This document shows positions 59,201-64,000 of a stretch of DNA of 64,000 nucleotides, one piece after another. The position numbers and the translations under genes are program-made. The stretch lies in NCBI GenBank assembly GCA_947652605.1, contig OX393579.1:5456001-5520000 (forward strand), given 5' to 3'. The notes under the pieces are model-generated. The model saw nothing but the letters and a program-made list of their open reading frames with translations. It did not search any database and had not been told where the DNA came from. The first letter of the stretch is position 1, and each line of letters starts with the position of its first letter. This stretch comes from Elmis aenea (taxonomy: Eukaryota > Arthropoda > Insecta > Coleoptera > Elmidae).

Positions 59201-60235
59201 GGAAGAGGCACAATGCAGCTTTTTTGCAAGTGTAGCAGAAAAATTACATGAAAGAATTTTAGAGGAGAGATTAAAGAAAATCTTGAAAGAAATTCGGAAG
59301 AGGCACAATGCAGCTTTTTTCTAATTTTCTATTGATGTAAAAGTCCACCTTGGTATTTATAAGCTATAAAAACGTTGATCACAACTCACCTGTGTAAGCA
59401 GGTTCCCATTTTTCATTAGCCGATTCAAACATCAACAGTTTTACGTTCATAGACACAACTATATCTTCCTCCACATACTTTAAAATCAAATTATTGCAAA
59501 ATATCTTAATATTGCTAACTATTTTATTAACTAATGACTGAACATAACCAGGAGGTGCTTCAACTTCCTGTCTAAAATAAACAATAATCGTGAATTTTCA
59601 TGTTAATATGGCCAAATATTATAAATACCTTTTAATCATTTTTCTTTGTCGATCTTTGGCATGACTAGACGAATCAGAAGCTGCCGAACTTTCTGCGCCT
59701 CTTAGTTTTAAAATACATTCTGAAAAATATCGATAACATTTGTATTATTTTAAGCCAAAAAAAAACTTTTGAATTAAATTCATTCATTCCGATTATCAAC
59801 AAAGATTTCATGGTACAATTTTAAAATTAAATTCCTGGTGATCACGTGACCTTTACAATAGGAAAGAAGCCAAGAAAATTACCTAATCAAAAAATGTTAA
59901 CATCCAAGACTTACCTATAGTGTTGATAGTGATCGTAATAGGTTCAGAAGCTAATTTAGTCCATGGTACATGAATTAGTAGTTCATGAATATGTCCAGAC
60001 ACAAAACTAAATGGTAATTGCAGTTCTTGTTCGAGTACTTCCAGTCGCAGATCCAAATTATGAAATGAAGCATCTCCACCCCATAACGACACCTAGAAAT
60101 TAGGTATATTTAAAGCTAATATGTTTTTAAAAATTGATTATCGCTTACCTGGGAATCTTCAGGCCGAAAGTTTTTAATATATTTATCTACATAACTTAAC
60201 AATATAGGGGTAATATACGATTCCAATTTAAACAT
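30279..60235 (-). CDS. VPS13B: VPS13B (COH1) bridge-type lipid transfer protein, 40 exons
   Basis: A very large, rod-shaped protein with a hydrophobic groove that moves phospholipids between membranes. The vertebrate homologue acts at the Golgi and its loss causes Cohen syndrome. Forty exons could be joined in phase across about 30 kb, giving 11,856 coding bases and 3951 residues, close to the vertebrate length of about 4000. The B paralogue is identified by the start (YITPILLSYVDKYIKN, SLWGGD, SGHIHELLIHVPWTKL.SEP), by CLDKRNAAGKI.VYQ.P, by WAGWAWSFVPSI and by the glycine-rich C-terminus. Exon coordinates are given in the five block entries below. The ATG at 60235 is the only good start before the chorein motif. 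Introns are loaded with mobile elements and minisatellites, yet no exon is broken. Confidence 0.96.
31040..31727. repeat. intronic minisatellite, 4 units of about 168 bp, seeded by a splice donor
   Basis: In the last VPS13B intron. Units share AGGAAATCTGGAACCATGAG, AAACAGGAATATATGGAGGA and GCCTAAGATTGGGAAT. They end in CCTTGACAAGGAAGAGC at about 31221, 31393 and 31561. The same junction sequence recurs at 31727 as the true end of exon 39 plus its donor. On the sense strand each copy reads CTTGTCAAG|GTRGG, so three extra donor-like sites lie inside the intron. Confidence 0.9.
32466..41681 (-). CDS. VPS13B: VPS13B exons 26-37: C-terminal half of the rod
   Basis: Exons: 41420-41681, 40530-40737, 40305-40469, 40009-40173, 39112-39311, 37528-37705, 37148-37442, 36949-37097, 36638-36727, 34341-34709, 33415-33652 and 32466-32820. 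All join in phase. Exon 27 uses a weak GTGTGT donor. Exon 33 has a DNA element inserted just inside its 5' splice site (36772-36934). Matches to the family are local (for example FERKRLVTIPYR at the end of exon 37, before the ATG2_C-like part). Confidence 0.87.
32918..33084. mobile_element. hAT-like MITE, CATGGGC family, copy 1
   Basis: In the VPS13B intron between exons 36 and 37. A perfect 8-bp duplication, ACTTCAAC, flanks it (32910-32917 and 33085-33092). The right end is GTGCGCCCATG. The left end is degenerate (CATAACCACCCG) but is followed by the family's GGGGGGCAA block. The interior contains a run of C (GCCCCCCCCTG) in the inverse position. Length 167 bp. Confidence 0.85.
33226..33382. 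mobile_element. hAT-like MITE, CATGGGC family, copy 2
   Basis: In the same intron as copy 1, about 140 bp away. Ends CATGGGCATCCGCA and TGCGGACGCCCATG are inverted repeats. The flanks TTGCGACC and TTGAGACC (33218-33225 and 33383-33390) are an 8-bp duplication with one mismatch. Length 157 bp. It ends only about 30 bp from the donor of exon 36. Confidence 0.88.
33646..33790. repeat. 75-bp tandem duplication at the acceptor of exon 36
   Basis: The stretch around the exon 36 acceptor (CACCTAAAAACAAATG at 33650) recurs about 70 bp further into the intron (TACCCAAAAACAAATG at 33720), followed in both copies by a TTGTTTTAAGA..GATCAAAA-like block. In the second copy the AG acceptor is lost. Confidence 0.7.
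34055..34260. repeat. local tandem duplication, about 110 bp, two copies
   Basis: CTGCATTTGTTTTAAACAAT followed by CTTGACATAAT and a TTTGRTCATC-CACATTTT block occurs twice in this VPS13B intron (between exons 35 and 36), with about 10 percent divergence. Confidence 0.75.
35471..36576. mobile_element. foldback element, GGTGGTCC family, 1.1 kb
   Basis: In the VPS13B intron between exons 34 and 35. CAGGGTGGTCCAAATTCGAT at the left is mirrored at 36576. The arms are palindromic for most of the length, with TA flanks. The centre holds an independent palindrome (35894-36031). A 29-base direct repeat (TACTCTTCCACAACAGTGCT and 9 more bases) lies immediately outside both ends, with two mismatches. 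Confidence 0.9.
35894..36031. mobile_element. 138-bp palindromic element nested at the centre of the foldback
   Basis: GGTGCCTGTCCACGTGAGAG runs into a near-perfect reverse complement that ends in CACGTGGACAGGCACC. The arms are over 60 bp. TTAA flanks the left end (35890-35893) and follows one base after the right end (36033-36036), a TTAA target as used by piggyBac-type transposases. Its GC content is clearly higher than its surroundings. Confidence 0.8.
36772..36934. mobile_element. hAT-like MITE, CATGGGC family, copy 3, at a splice donor
   Basis: Ends CATGGGAGTCCGCAG and TTCGGACGCCCATG are inverted, with flanks GCAATTAC and GCAGTTAC (8-bp duplication, one mismatch). Opposite orientation to copy 2. 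The right flank ends at 36942. The donor of VPS13B exon 33 (GTATGT on the minus strand) occupies 36943-36948, so the insertion begins right after the six-base donor consensus. Length 163 bp. Confidence 0.88.
37811..38747. mobile_element. foldback element, GGTGTCCCA family, right end decayed
   Basis: In the VPS13B intron between exons 30 and 31. TATACAGGGTGTCCCAGATA at the left is mirrored imperfectly at about 38747 (GTTATGTGCTATATTGGACA). The inner shoulders GATCTCGCTTATTATAAGAG are well kept on both sides. Closely related to the element at 52355-53157. Confidence 0.82.
39330..39995. repeat. irregular AT-rich intronic minisatellite
   Basis: Fills most of the VPS13B intron between exons 29 and 30. 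Units of about 35-45 bp vary around TTTCATCCTCAAAAATTT plus AAAACAAAAA. Variants swap CCTC, CCCC and CTCC. The left edge starts a few bases from the acceptor of exon 30. No regular period holds across the array. Confidence 0.85.
40865..41085. repeat. local tandem duplication, about 115 bp, two copies
   Basis: In the VPS13B intron between exons 26 and 27. AGAATTGTAGTT-AGTTCATA, GTTATCAACAAG, TACTCCAC and TGCATTTTCAATTGTTTA recur in the same order at about 40895 and 41030. Confidence 0.8.
41737..44281 (-). CDS. VPS13B: VPS13B exon 25: giant 2545-bp exon, probable adaptor-binding region
   Basis: A single exon of 848 codons, the longest in the gene, from DTGETGYEGSEEG to PWLVK. It has the long beta-rich make-up expected of the VPS13 adaptor-binding (VAB/SHR-BD) region. 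Segments like ISPRALAACMRIDSYFNKNL and GLEENGWVWSKPFQIDQ sit where the family shows repeated beta modules. Assigning the VAB domain is inference from position and composition. No introns or elements have invaded it. Confidence 0.88.
44408..45188. mobile_element. foldback element, GGTGGTCC family, right terminus missing
   Basis: In the VPS13B intron between exons 24 and 25. The left end TATAGGGTGGTCCAAA resembles the 35471 element with CA lost. The arms match through AACTATAGCTTCCATTTAAA at about 45140. The right arm stops near 45188, about 25 bp from the donor of exon 24, so the outer part of that arm and its TIR are absent. A central palindrome (CCTCATGTGGTA and its inverse) remains. Confidence 0.8.
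45216..51997 (-). CDS. VPS13B: VPS13B exons 13-24: central groove
   Basis: Exons: 51703-51997, 51439-51623, 51215-51384, 51022-51151, 50400-50564, 49844-50172, 49218-49660, 48567-48750, 47251-47662, 45936-46149, 45532-45880 and 45216-45464. This is the less conserved middle of the protein, with stretches such as ISIDPLFCSWLSYNP and FPWTVTLSDLSCYTLQYG that match the family locally. The exon 14-15 junction is the weakest call. I chose a 54-bp intron (donor GTATGA, acceptor TTCGTAG) because it alone keeps phase and avoids the in-frame TAG at 51422-51424. Exon 20 uses donor AAG|GTTTGT rather than the nearby GTAAGG because only the former keeps phase. Confidence 0.85.
46152..47030. repeat. intronic minisatellite, about 14-15 units of 62 bp, abutting a splice acceptor
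   Basis: In the VPS13B intron between exons 21 and 22. Each unit holds AAACAAAAGAGTACTGCTTT, GTTTCATTGTTTTTT, GGTCTTCTATGAT and AAAGTTAAAG. The first unit touches the acceptor of exon 22 at 46150. On the sense strand its CTCTTTTGTTT is the polypyrimidine tract of that acceptor, and the array repeats this tract about 15 times. Confidence 0.93.
47836..48450. mobile_element. foldback element with GGTGTTTGACA ends
   Basis: In the VPS13B intron between exons 20 and 21. AGGGTGTTTGACAATAGAGT at the left mirrors AAACACTCTG at the right, TA-flanked on the right. Arms match through GAGAAATTTGAAATATCTC and GGTATCCGGGAAAATTGG, and further in through CCTAGGTCGATTAG. Arm divergence is moderate. Confidence 0.82.
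48896..49150. repeat. two copies of the exon 18 splice-donor region in intron 19
   Basis: A unit of about 115 bp occurs twice here (TAATTATGGATGCTCAGAGT, CACCAAATTACAAAATTAAA, CTTGAATTTCTGATATTGAA). It occurs a third time at about 49775-49875, where its right half is the real end and donor of VPS13B exon 18 (ACTTACTTGGATTTCTGATA). The copy at 48957-48990 keeps an intact GTAAGTCAC donor on the sense strand. The copy at 49072-49106 has a damaged donor. Confidence 0.8.
50211..50378. repeat. purine-only microsatellite (GAA/GGA)n in a 227-bp intron
   Basis: About 165 bp of almost uninterrupted A and G on the plus strand, mixing GAA and GGA triplets. It fills most of the VPS13B intron between exons 17 and 18. 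On the transcribed RNA it is a C/U tract. It generates long poly-Ser or Glu/Lys-rich open frames that are not genes. Confidence 0.95.
50600..50715. mobile_element. half-arm remnant of a GGTGGTCC-family foldback
   Basis: TTTTGGTAATTTAACCATTTC and the flanking GTAAACAGTTCTGAATTTGT match the right arm of the 35471-36576 element. The outer terminus is eroded and no partner arm is present in this VPS13B intron (between exons 16 and 17). Confidence 0.65.
50721..50932. repeat. local tandem duplication, about 110 bp, two copies
   Basis: AATTATGAGCATTTT-CATAAA, GCTGGA, GCCTTAA, ACAAAAGAA-TTCAGTGT and GTCGATGTCAATGTA occur twice in order in the same intron, with roughly 10 percent divergence. Confidence 0.85.
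52262..53608. mobile_element. possible host element interrupted by the foldback (CAGTGGC...GCCACTG)
   Basis: CCAGTGGCGCAT at the left and ATGCCACTG at the right are inverted. The DNA between them, outside the foldback, is unusually rich in GGGGCC and GGCCCC blocks. The ends resemble hAT termini, but the flanking 8-mers do not match, so the boundaries are tentative. Confidence 0.4.
52355..53157. mobile_element. foldback element, GGTGTCCCA family
   Basis: In the VPS13B intron between exons 12 and 13. The left end CACGGTGTCCCAGATTACAT mirrors the right end ATGTAATCTGGGACACCCTG, with TATA on both sides. 803 bp, palindromic overall, same family as 37811-38747. It sits inside GC-rich foreign DNA (GGGGCCCC-type blocks on both sides). 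Confidence 0.88.
53905..60235 (-). CDS. VPS13B: VPS13B exons 1-12: chorein N and extended chorein region
   Basis: Exons: 60149-60235, 59915-60092, 59629-59719, 59390-59571, 58174-58384, 57976-58115, 56937-57103, 56521-56752, 56236-56470, 55390-55705, 54101-54446 and 53905-54045. Residues 1-170 are the chorein N domain that caps the lipid channel and faces the donor membrane (LESYITPILLSY, LSLWGG-type strand, HVPWTKL, then APPGYVQSLVNKIVSNIKIF). The following exons give the alternating hydrophobic strands of the groove. Exons 11 and 12 are separated by an intron of only 55 bp, while others hold several kb of mobile DNA. Confidence 0.92.
54479..54741. mobile_element. hAT-like MITE, CAGTGGTTTC type
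   Basis: Ends CAGTGGTTTCTAAAATTTTT and GATTGAAAAACACTG. The flanks ATCTAAAC and ACCTAAAC form an 8-bp duplication with one mismatch. The interior is GC-rich near both ends (GCGCCCACC, GGGGGGCGCGCC). It lies 32 bp upstream of the acceptor of VPS13B exon 11, where a branch point would be expected. Confidence 0.85.
54959..55182. mobile_element. hAT-like MITE, CAGTGGTTCTTAACC type
   Basis: Left end CAGTGGTTCTTAACC, right end GGTTAAGAATTGCTG (two mismatches in the TIR). The flanks CTTTAGAA and CTGTAGGA share 6 of 8 bases. The interior includes GCGGCGCCCCC and GCGGCCCCCCGG, echoing the element at 54479. Older than that one. Confidence 0.75.
55861..55990. repeat. 22-bp minisatellite, 6 units
   Basis: Six near-identical copies of GAGATGTCACAAAACAATTG with AA between, in the VPS13B intron between exons 9 and 10. 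There are no unique spacers, so it is a plain tandem array. Confidence 0.92.
57200..57800 (+). mobile_element. degenerate LINE reverse-transcriptase fragment (split by a MITE)
   Basis: In the VPS13B intron between exons 6 and 7, plus strand. It reads EDNQAGLRPGRGAADLIFSL (the finger motif of LINE RT). It is then interrupted at 57293-57488 and resumes with a stop-riddled FVDLQ..F.SV and a KIREVLEKSEVKL stretch. Several stops and frameshifts are present. Confidence 0.78.
57293..57488. mobile_element. hAT-like MITE inside the LINE fragment
   Basis: CAGTGTTTCTCAAACATTTT at the left mirrors TTTGAGAAACACTG at the right. The flanks GCCTAGGA and GTCTAGGA form an 8-bp duplication with one mismatch. 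196 bp. The insertion postdates the LINE copy it splits. Confidence 0.88.
58500..59330 (+). mobile_element. LINE RT fragment whose end has amplified into a 95-bp tandem array
   Basis: In the VPS13B intron between exons 4 and 5. The plus strand reads INKAWQEK, then PKDWEVSVILPIF, a typical LINE RT entry motif. It continues with AEKLYERILEERLR-like and LEEAQC-like pieces. The last part, from about 58660, is repeated about 7 times (AATGCAGCTTTTTTCCAAGT, GTAGCAGAAAAATTATATGA, GAATTTTAGAGGAGAGATTA), with a period near 95 bp. The minisatellite is thus made of reverse-transcriptase coding DNA. Confidence 0.82.
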
Positions 60236-60806
60236 ATTGAAGTTATTTAATGTAAAATTTACATTATTCTAGCAAATTGTTAAGTCATTAATGTATCTGA
60301 AATTAATAAACATAGATAATAACTGATGACATGTTACGTTATAGGTTATATGAAAAAACTTACATGCATTGTAAACACTGTCACTCAATTTCATTTTTAA
60401 AAAGATTTATATGTTTACTTTTAATTGTTAACTTGTAAATTATTGTTAATCGTGGTGTTTAATTAACATATAAAATTAATCGGTATATCGGATTTCAAAC
60501 TGATTAAACGTCAAATGAAATTTTGTCCATGAAGTTGGTTGTCAAGAAAATCAAAATAAACTGTAATACCAACTTAGCCAAAATATTTGAATAATTTATT
60601 TGTGTTTTTTATAGCACCAATCATTAGGTTTGAGGTTTATATTAGAAATCTTTTCTATTTTATGTAATCTGAGAAGTAATTTTGTTGTTGTTGTTGCCGT
60701 AATGCCTAGGTAATATATTCAAATTTTGTTTTGTAGTAGTTCACATGCCTTAAGTACTTGCACCTACTTCGTGTTGTTCAGTTTAGCAACACAACAGTTT
60801 TTCAAA
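60236..60806. promoter_or_regulatory. divergent promoter interval, VPS13B / NELFA
   Basis: 571 bp separate the two start codons, with genes pointing away from each other. The interval is AT-rich with a short GTTGTTGTTGTTGCCG run near 60683. No mobile element has inserted here, unlike almost every VPS13B intron. No TATA box could be placed with confidence. Confidence 0.5.
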
Positions 60807-63800
60807 ATGGCGAATGTGCGTGATAGTGATACATCTCTGTGGCTACATAATAAATTAGGAACTTCGAATGATTCTTGGACTGGAGGTTCAATATGTTCAC
60901 AGTTAAACGCAGAAGTATTAAGGAATATAAAAGACTGTTTTCCAGACCTTCAAACACAAGTGAAATTAAAACTTTTACTTAGTTTCTTTCATATCCCGCG
61001 CAGGAATATAGAAGAAGTATGTTTATAATGTTTACCTTTTCCTTAATGTTGCTCTCACTTTCTGTTACATGTAAACGTGATATATCATTTTTACCTACAT
61101 AGGTTGAGAATTAAGTAAATATAAATTTTTAGTGGCGACTTGAATTGGACCAAATAATAGATGTTGCAGTGGGTGATTCAGAATTGTGGGTTGCAATGTT
61201 AGCTGAAGCTCTAAAAACTTACCCCGCATCAGCCGCATTAAATACAGAAATATCGGATCTTGATGAGGTTCGACCCATATTTACGGACTTGGTAACTGAT
61301 CTTCGGAAACTCGTTAAAAAACAAGCGGAGCATGTAATGCTCCCTATGGAATGCCATTATTTAAATAGCGGAGCCTTAACGTCAGTGGTAAGTAACATTT
61401 TTATATAAATACGGCCATTACTTTTCAATTGTGTAAGAATTTGTTAAGATATTTTGTAAGTGGCTATTATGATAATGAGTATTGCTTATGTTTTGTTTTA
61501 AAACTCTCATGTTCATATGTCTATAAATGCTATAAATACCCATATCGCTAATACTTGCAATTTCTTGTAACACACGGACCGATACAGATATACATCCTCT
61601 CTTTTTAATGCAGCAATAGGGTCACCTCATTTTTGACAGTCTAAAAATATGACGTTTTTGACATTGATAATCTACAATTTGTAACAATTACAATTAATAT
61701 ATTAAATTCTGTGTCTGCACACGTAATTTGCAAAAATCACGTTTTGTCAATAGTCCTAGTTTTATTTTATTTTCTGTTTGCTGCCAGCTGTCTTAAAGTA
61801 CACCTTAGAAAGAGAGATCCATATTTTTATCTCACTTCTTTGGCTTCAGTCGCCACTCATTGTGTAGATAGGGAATGTGCAATATAGGTATTTATATATG
61901 TGCTCATATTACTGCGTGTGTTTGTCACATAATGTATCGTGTTTTATATTAAACAAAGGTACTATTGATGATGTTTTTTATAAGGTGGGACAACAACCTG
62001 CACCTACAAAACATTTTACTTTAAAAAAGAAACCCAAGTCATCTATGCTTCGAGCAGAACTTTTGCAAAAATCTTCCGACGCAGCTTCCAACTTGAAAAA
62101 ATCTTCCGCACCTGTTATACCTGTTAGATCGAGGGGAATGCCAAGAAAAATGACCGATACAAGTTAGTATTTTAGATATTTATTTATTAATTAATTCTTT
62201 AACACAAAACTGCATAAAAATTTGTTTAAAAGAAAGTGTAAAATATATCAATGTTTTTCATATTTAAAGCAGAATATTAAAAAAATTAACAGGTCAGAGT
62301 GGTGTGATGAATGTAAATTTTATTAGTGCTTGCTGATACGTTTCGTATTAAATTGTGTTTATCAAAATTTGCAGGTACATTTTTATTGATTTTAAATGTT
62401 TATGGTACGAAATGCTGTTTGTGTTTTTTTTATATTAATCAGTAATGCACAAATTGCAACACTTTATTGATAGCGTGAGTAGAATAACAATAGTAGCATT
62501 GAGTTTGTTATTCTTTAGTGTTTAATTATTGACGTAAAAGTTTAATAGGTAACGTTTTAAAATACCATACAATTATATAGTAAATTACGTCAGGGTTTAT
62601 CAATTCTTTGCACCTGTAGACTCGTTTTAATAGACCGTTTTGTTGTGGTTTTTCAATTTTTTTGTATCGTTATAGAAGGAACAATTGTAATAGTGTATAA
62701 AATAATTACGCAGTATGACTGTAATAATGCCAAATTACATTAATAAGCTCACCTATCAGAAAATATCATTGAAGTATATTTTATATTTCATGATCACTTG
62801 CCCTGAAGACTGAATAAAATTTATCACCCCTAGTTCAGCAACATTGATTTAAATAAACAAAAGAGTTTTAAACAATTGGTTTATGTATGTAATAAATGAT
62901 AAATGAGTTTATTTTGAAAGTTACTTTTTGCGAAAAACAAGTTAAATCTGTTTACCATCACAAAAATTAATGATATTTTTATCTTTTAAACATTTTGCTT
63001 GCAAATTCTTTAAAAATTATTACTATTTTTGTCAATAGAAATGTTATTGTTGAACAGAAGTGCAAATACGTTTATTTTAAAAATGGCATAATGATGGATT
63101 TGCTACCCTGTGTACCCCCAATTTACCACAAGTTATTTTAAAAATTTAAAACAAAGTGAAATGTCCGAAGACTTCCATCACTCCTTTTAATGACGATGAT
63201 TCAATACATGAGTAAACTTTTATGTGAAATACGTTATACAAATTACTTATACTTACATTTCAAAATGTACCGATGAATTTACTGTTTACTTTTGTATTTT
63301 ATAAATAGTAATGATCATGAAACAATCAGGGCTGTGGAGTCGGAGTTTAGGAGGCATTTCTGGTCAGTGGAGTCGGAGTCGGAAAAAATGTACTGACTCC
63401 GAGTACAACAAAAAACTGAGAGGTGGTTCTTTGCCGCAAAATTTAAACTCTAATTTTAAATAATTTTTCTTTCTTACATTACACACACCATAAAATGTCT
63501 TAGTATTAAATTTTGTCAGAGTCGAACTACTAAAATAATCAGGAGTCGGAGTCGACTCTTTTTTTAACGACTCCGCAGCCCTTGGAAACAATACTTGAAT
63601 GCTTATAATGAAAGTGATTTTTGCCACTTTCAAATTAAGTAGTTCAAATGTCTTGAAACTTGACCATAATAACGTTTTAGTGTCAGTGGTGGGATACTTT
63701 GGTGTTATTTAATCAAACTAACTTTTAGTGAGTTGTTAACGATATTCATTTATTTCTAAACTTTTCCATGATGCTCTCAACATATTTTTGTCTATTAGCA

Positions 63801-64000
63801 GATTCTTTGCGCAAAACTTATCAACAATTTTTTTTAGCTCCATTAAAAGGCATACCCAGTAGAGTGCCCACGTCCGGATTCAGGATGGGCATAAATAATA
63901 ACGCAAATACAAGGCCACCTTTATCACGAACTACTGCCGGTCGAAAGGAGGGTGGAGTTAAATTATTAGACATAGCGGACCAACCTTTAGGTTATGCAGC
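60807..64000 (+). CDS. NELFA: negative elongation factor A (NELF-A), 5' part, cut by window edge
   Basis: A subunit of the NELF complex that holds RNA polymerase II in promoter-proximal pause. Exons visible are 60807-61016, 61133-61387, 61985-62162 and 63838-64000 (continues). Exon 1 starts MANVRDSDTSLWLHNKLGTS, matching the family start ESDTGLWLHNKLG, and ends in the HIPRRNIEE helix. Exon 2 contains VMLPMECHYLNSGALTSV, like LPLECQYLNKNALT. Exon 3 has KHFTLKKKPKSSMLRAELLQ, the hallmark of the NELF-AC lobe linker. Exon 4 gives PLKGIPSRVP...GVKLLDIADQP. Phases are 0, 0 and 1 and all join. The ATG at 60807 is chosen because the frame upstream opens only from TTG and the sequence from MANVRDSD is conserved. 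Intron 3 carries a hAT-like MITE. Confidence 0.95.
63327..63584. mobile_element. hAT-like MITE, CAGGGCTGTGGAGTCGGAG type
   Basis: Perfect 8-bp duplication GAAACAAT on both sides (63319-63326 and 63585-63592). Ends CAGGGCTGTGGAGTCGGAGT and ACTCCGCAGCCCTTG are inverted. Internal GGAGTCGGAGTC motifs repeat in both halves. 258 bp, inside NELFA intron 3, with no coding content. Confidence 0.92.

Noticed and set aside
60726..60806. N-terminal extension of NELFA
   Set aside because: Opens with TTG, and family similarity begins right after the ATG at 60807.
1..64000. tRNA, rRNA or snRNA genes
   Set aside because: I looked for tRNA B-box-like GGTTCGAATCC and similar signatures; the only near matches lie in coding exons or lack the partner arms.

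Overview
This is AT-rich animal nuclear DNA, almost certainly from an insect. The genes are split by short GT-AG introns, many terminal-inverted-repeat elements end in CAGGGTG or CAGTG, and decayed non-LTR retrotransposons are present. A beetle would fit the mobile-element style, but nothing in the window proves the order. All gene models come from conceptual splicing by hand. In every complete gene the exon phases join and the total length divides by three.

Layout from left to right. Positions 1-5355 hold no gene I can support, only foldback elements and element ends. A mitochondrial methionyl-tRNA synthetase (MARS2; minus strand, 7 exons, 5356-13313) follows, with two LINE reverse-transcriptase fragments in its introns. 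Next is DCAF7/WDR68 (minus, 2 exons, 14579-15710). A 10-unit minisatellite (16140-17030) separates it from a 2343-residue Ki-67-like protein (minus, 6 exons, 18099-25821). That protein has an N-terminal FHA domain, a PP1-docking RVxF motif, 12 Ki-67-type repeats and a basic AT-hook tail. Head-to-head with it is UBOX5/RNF37 (plus, single exon, 26567-27862). After a tail-to-tail gap filled by nested palindromic elements, VPS13B takes up almost half the window (minus, 40 exons, 30279-60235, 3951 residues). Head-to-head with VPS13B is NELFA (plus, 4 exons visible, 60807-64000), which runs off the right edge.

The genes are unrelated housekeeping functions: mitochondrial translation, DYRK/HIPK and CUL4 adaptor scaffolding, mitotic chromosome coating, ubiquitin ligation, bridge-type lipid transfer at the Golgi, and promoter-proximal transcription pausing. 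Two divergent pairs (Ki-67-like/UBOX5 and VPS13B/NELFA) share start-to-start intervals of 745 and 571 bp, which may act as bidirectional promoters.

The unusual content lies in the VPS13B introns. They hold several full-length palindromic foldback elements flanked by TA, a family of about 160-bp elements with CATGGGC ends and 8-bp target duplications (three copies), and other hAT-like MITEs. They also hold minisatellites that seem to have grown from the gene's own splice sites. The Ki-67-like protein is the most interesting coding feature because it keeps the vertebrate Ki-67 domain order.
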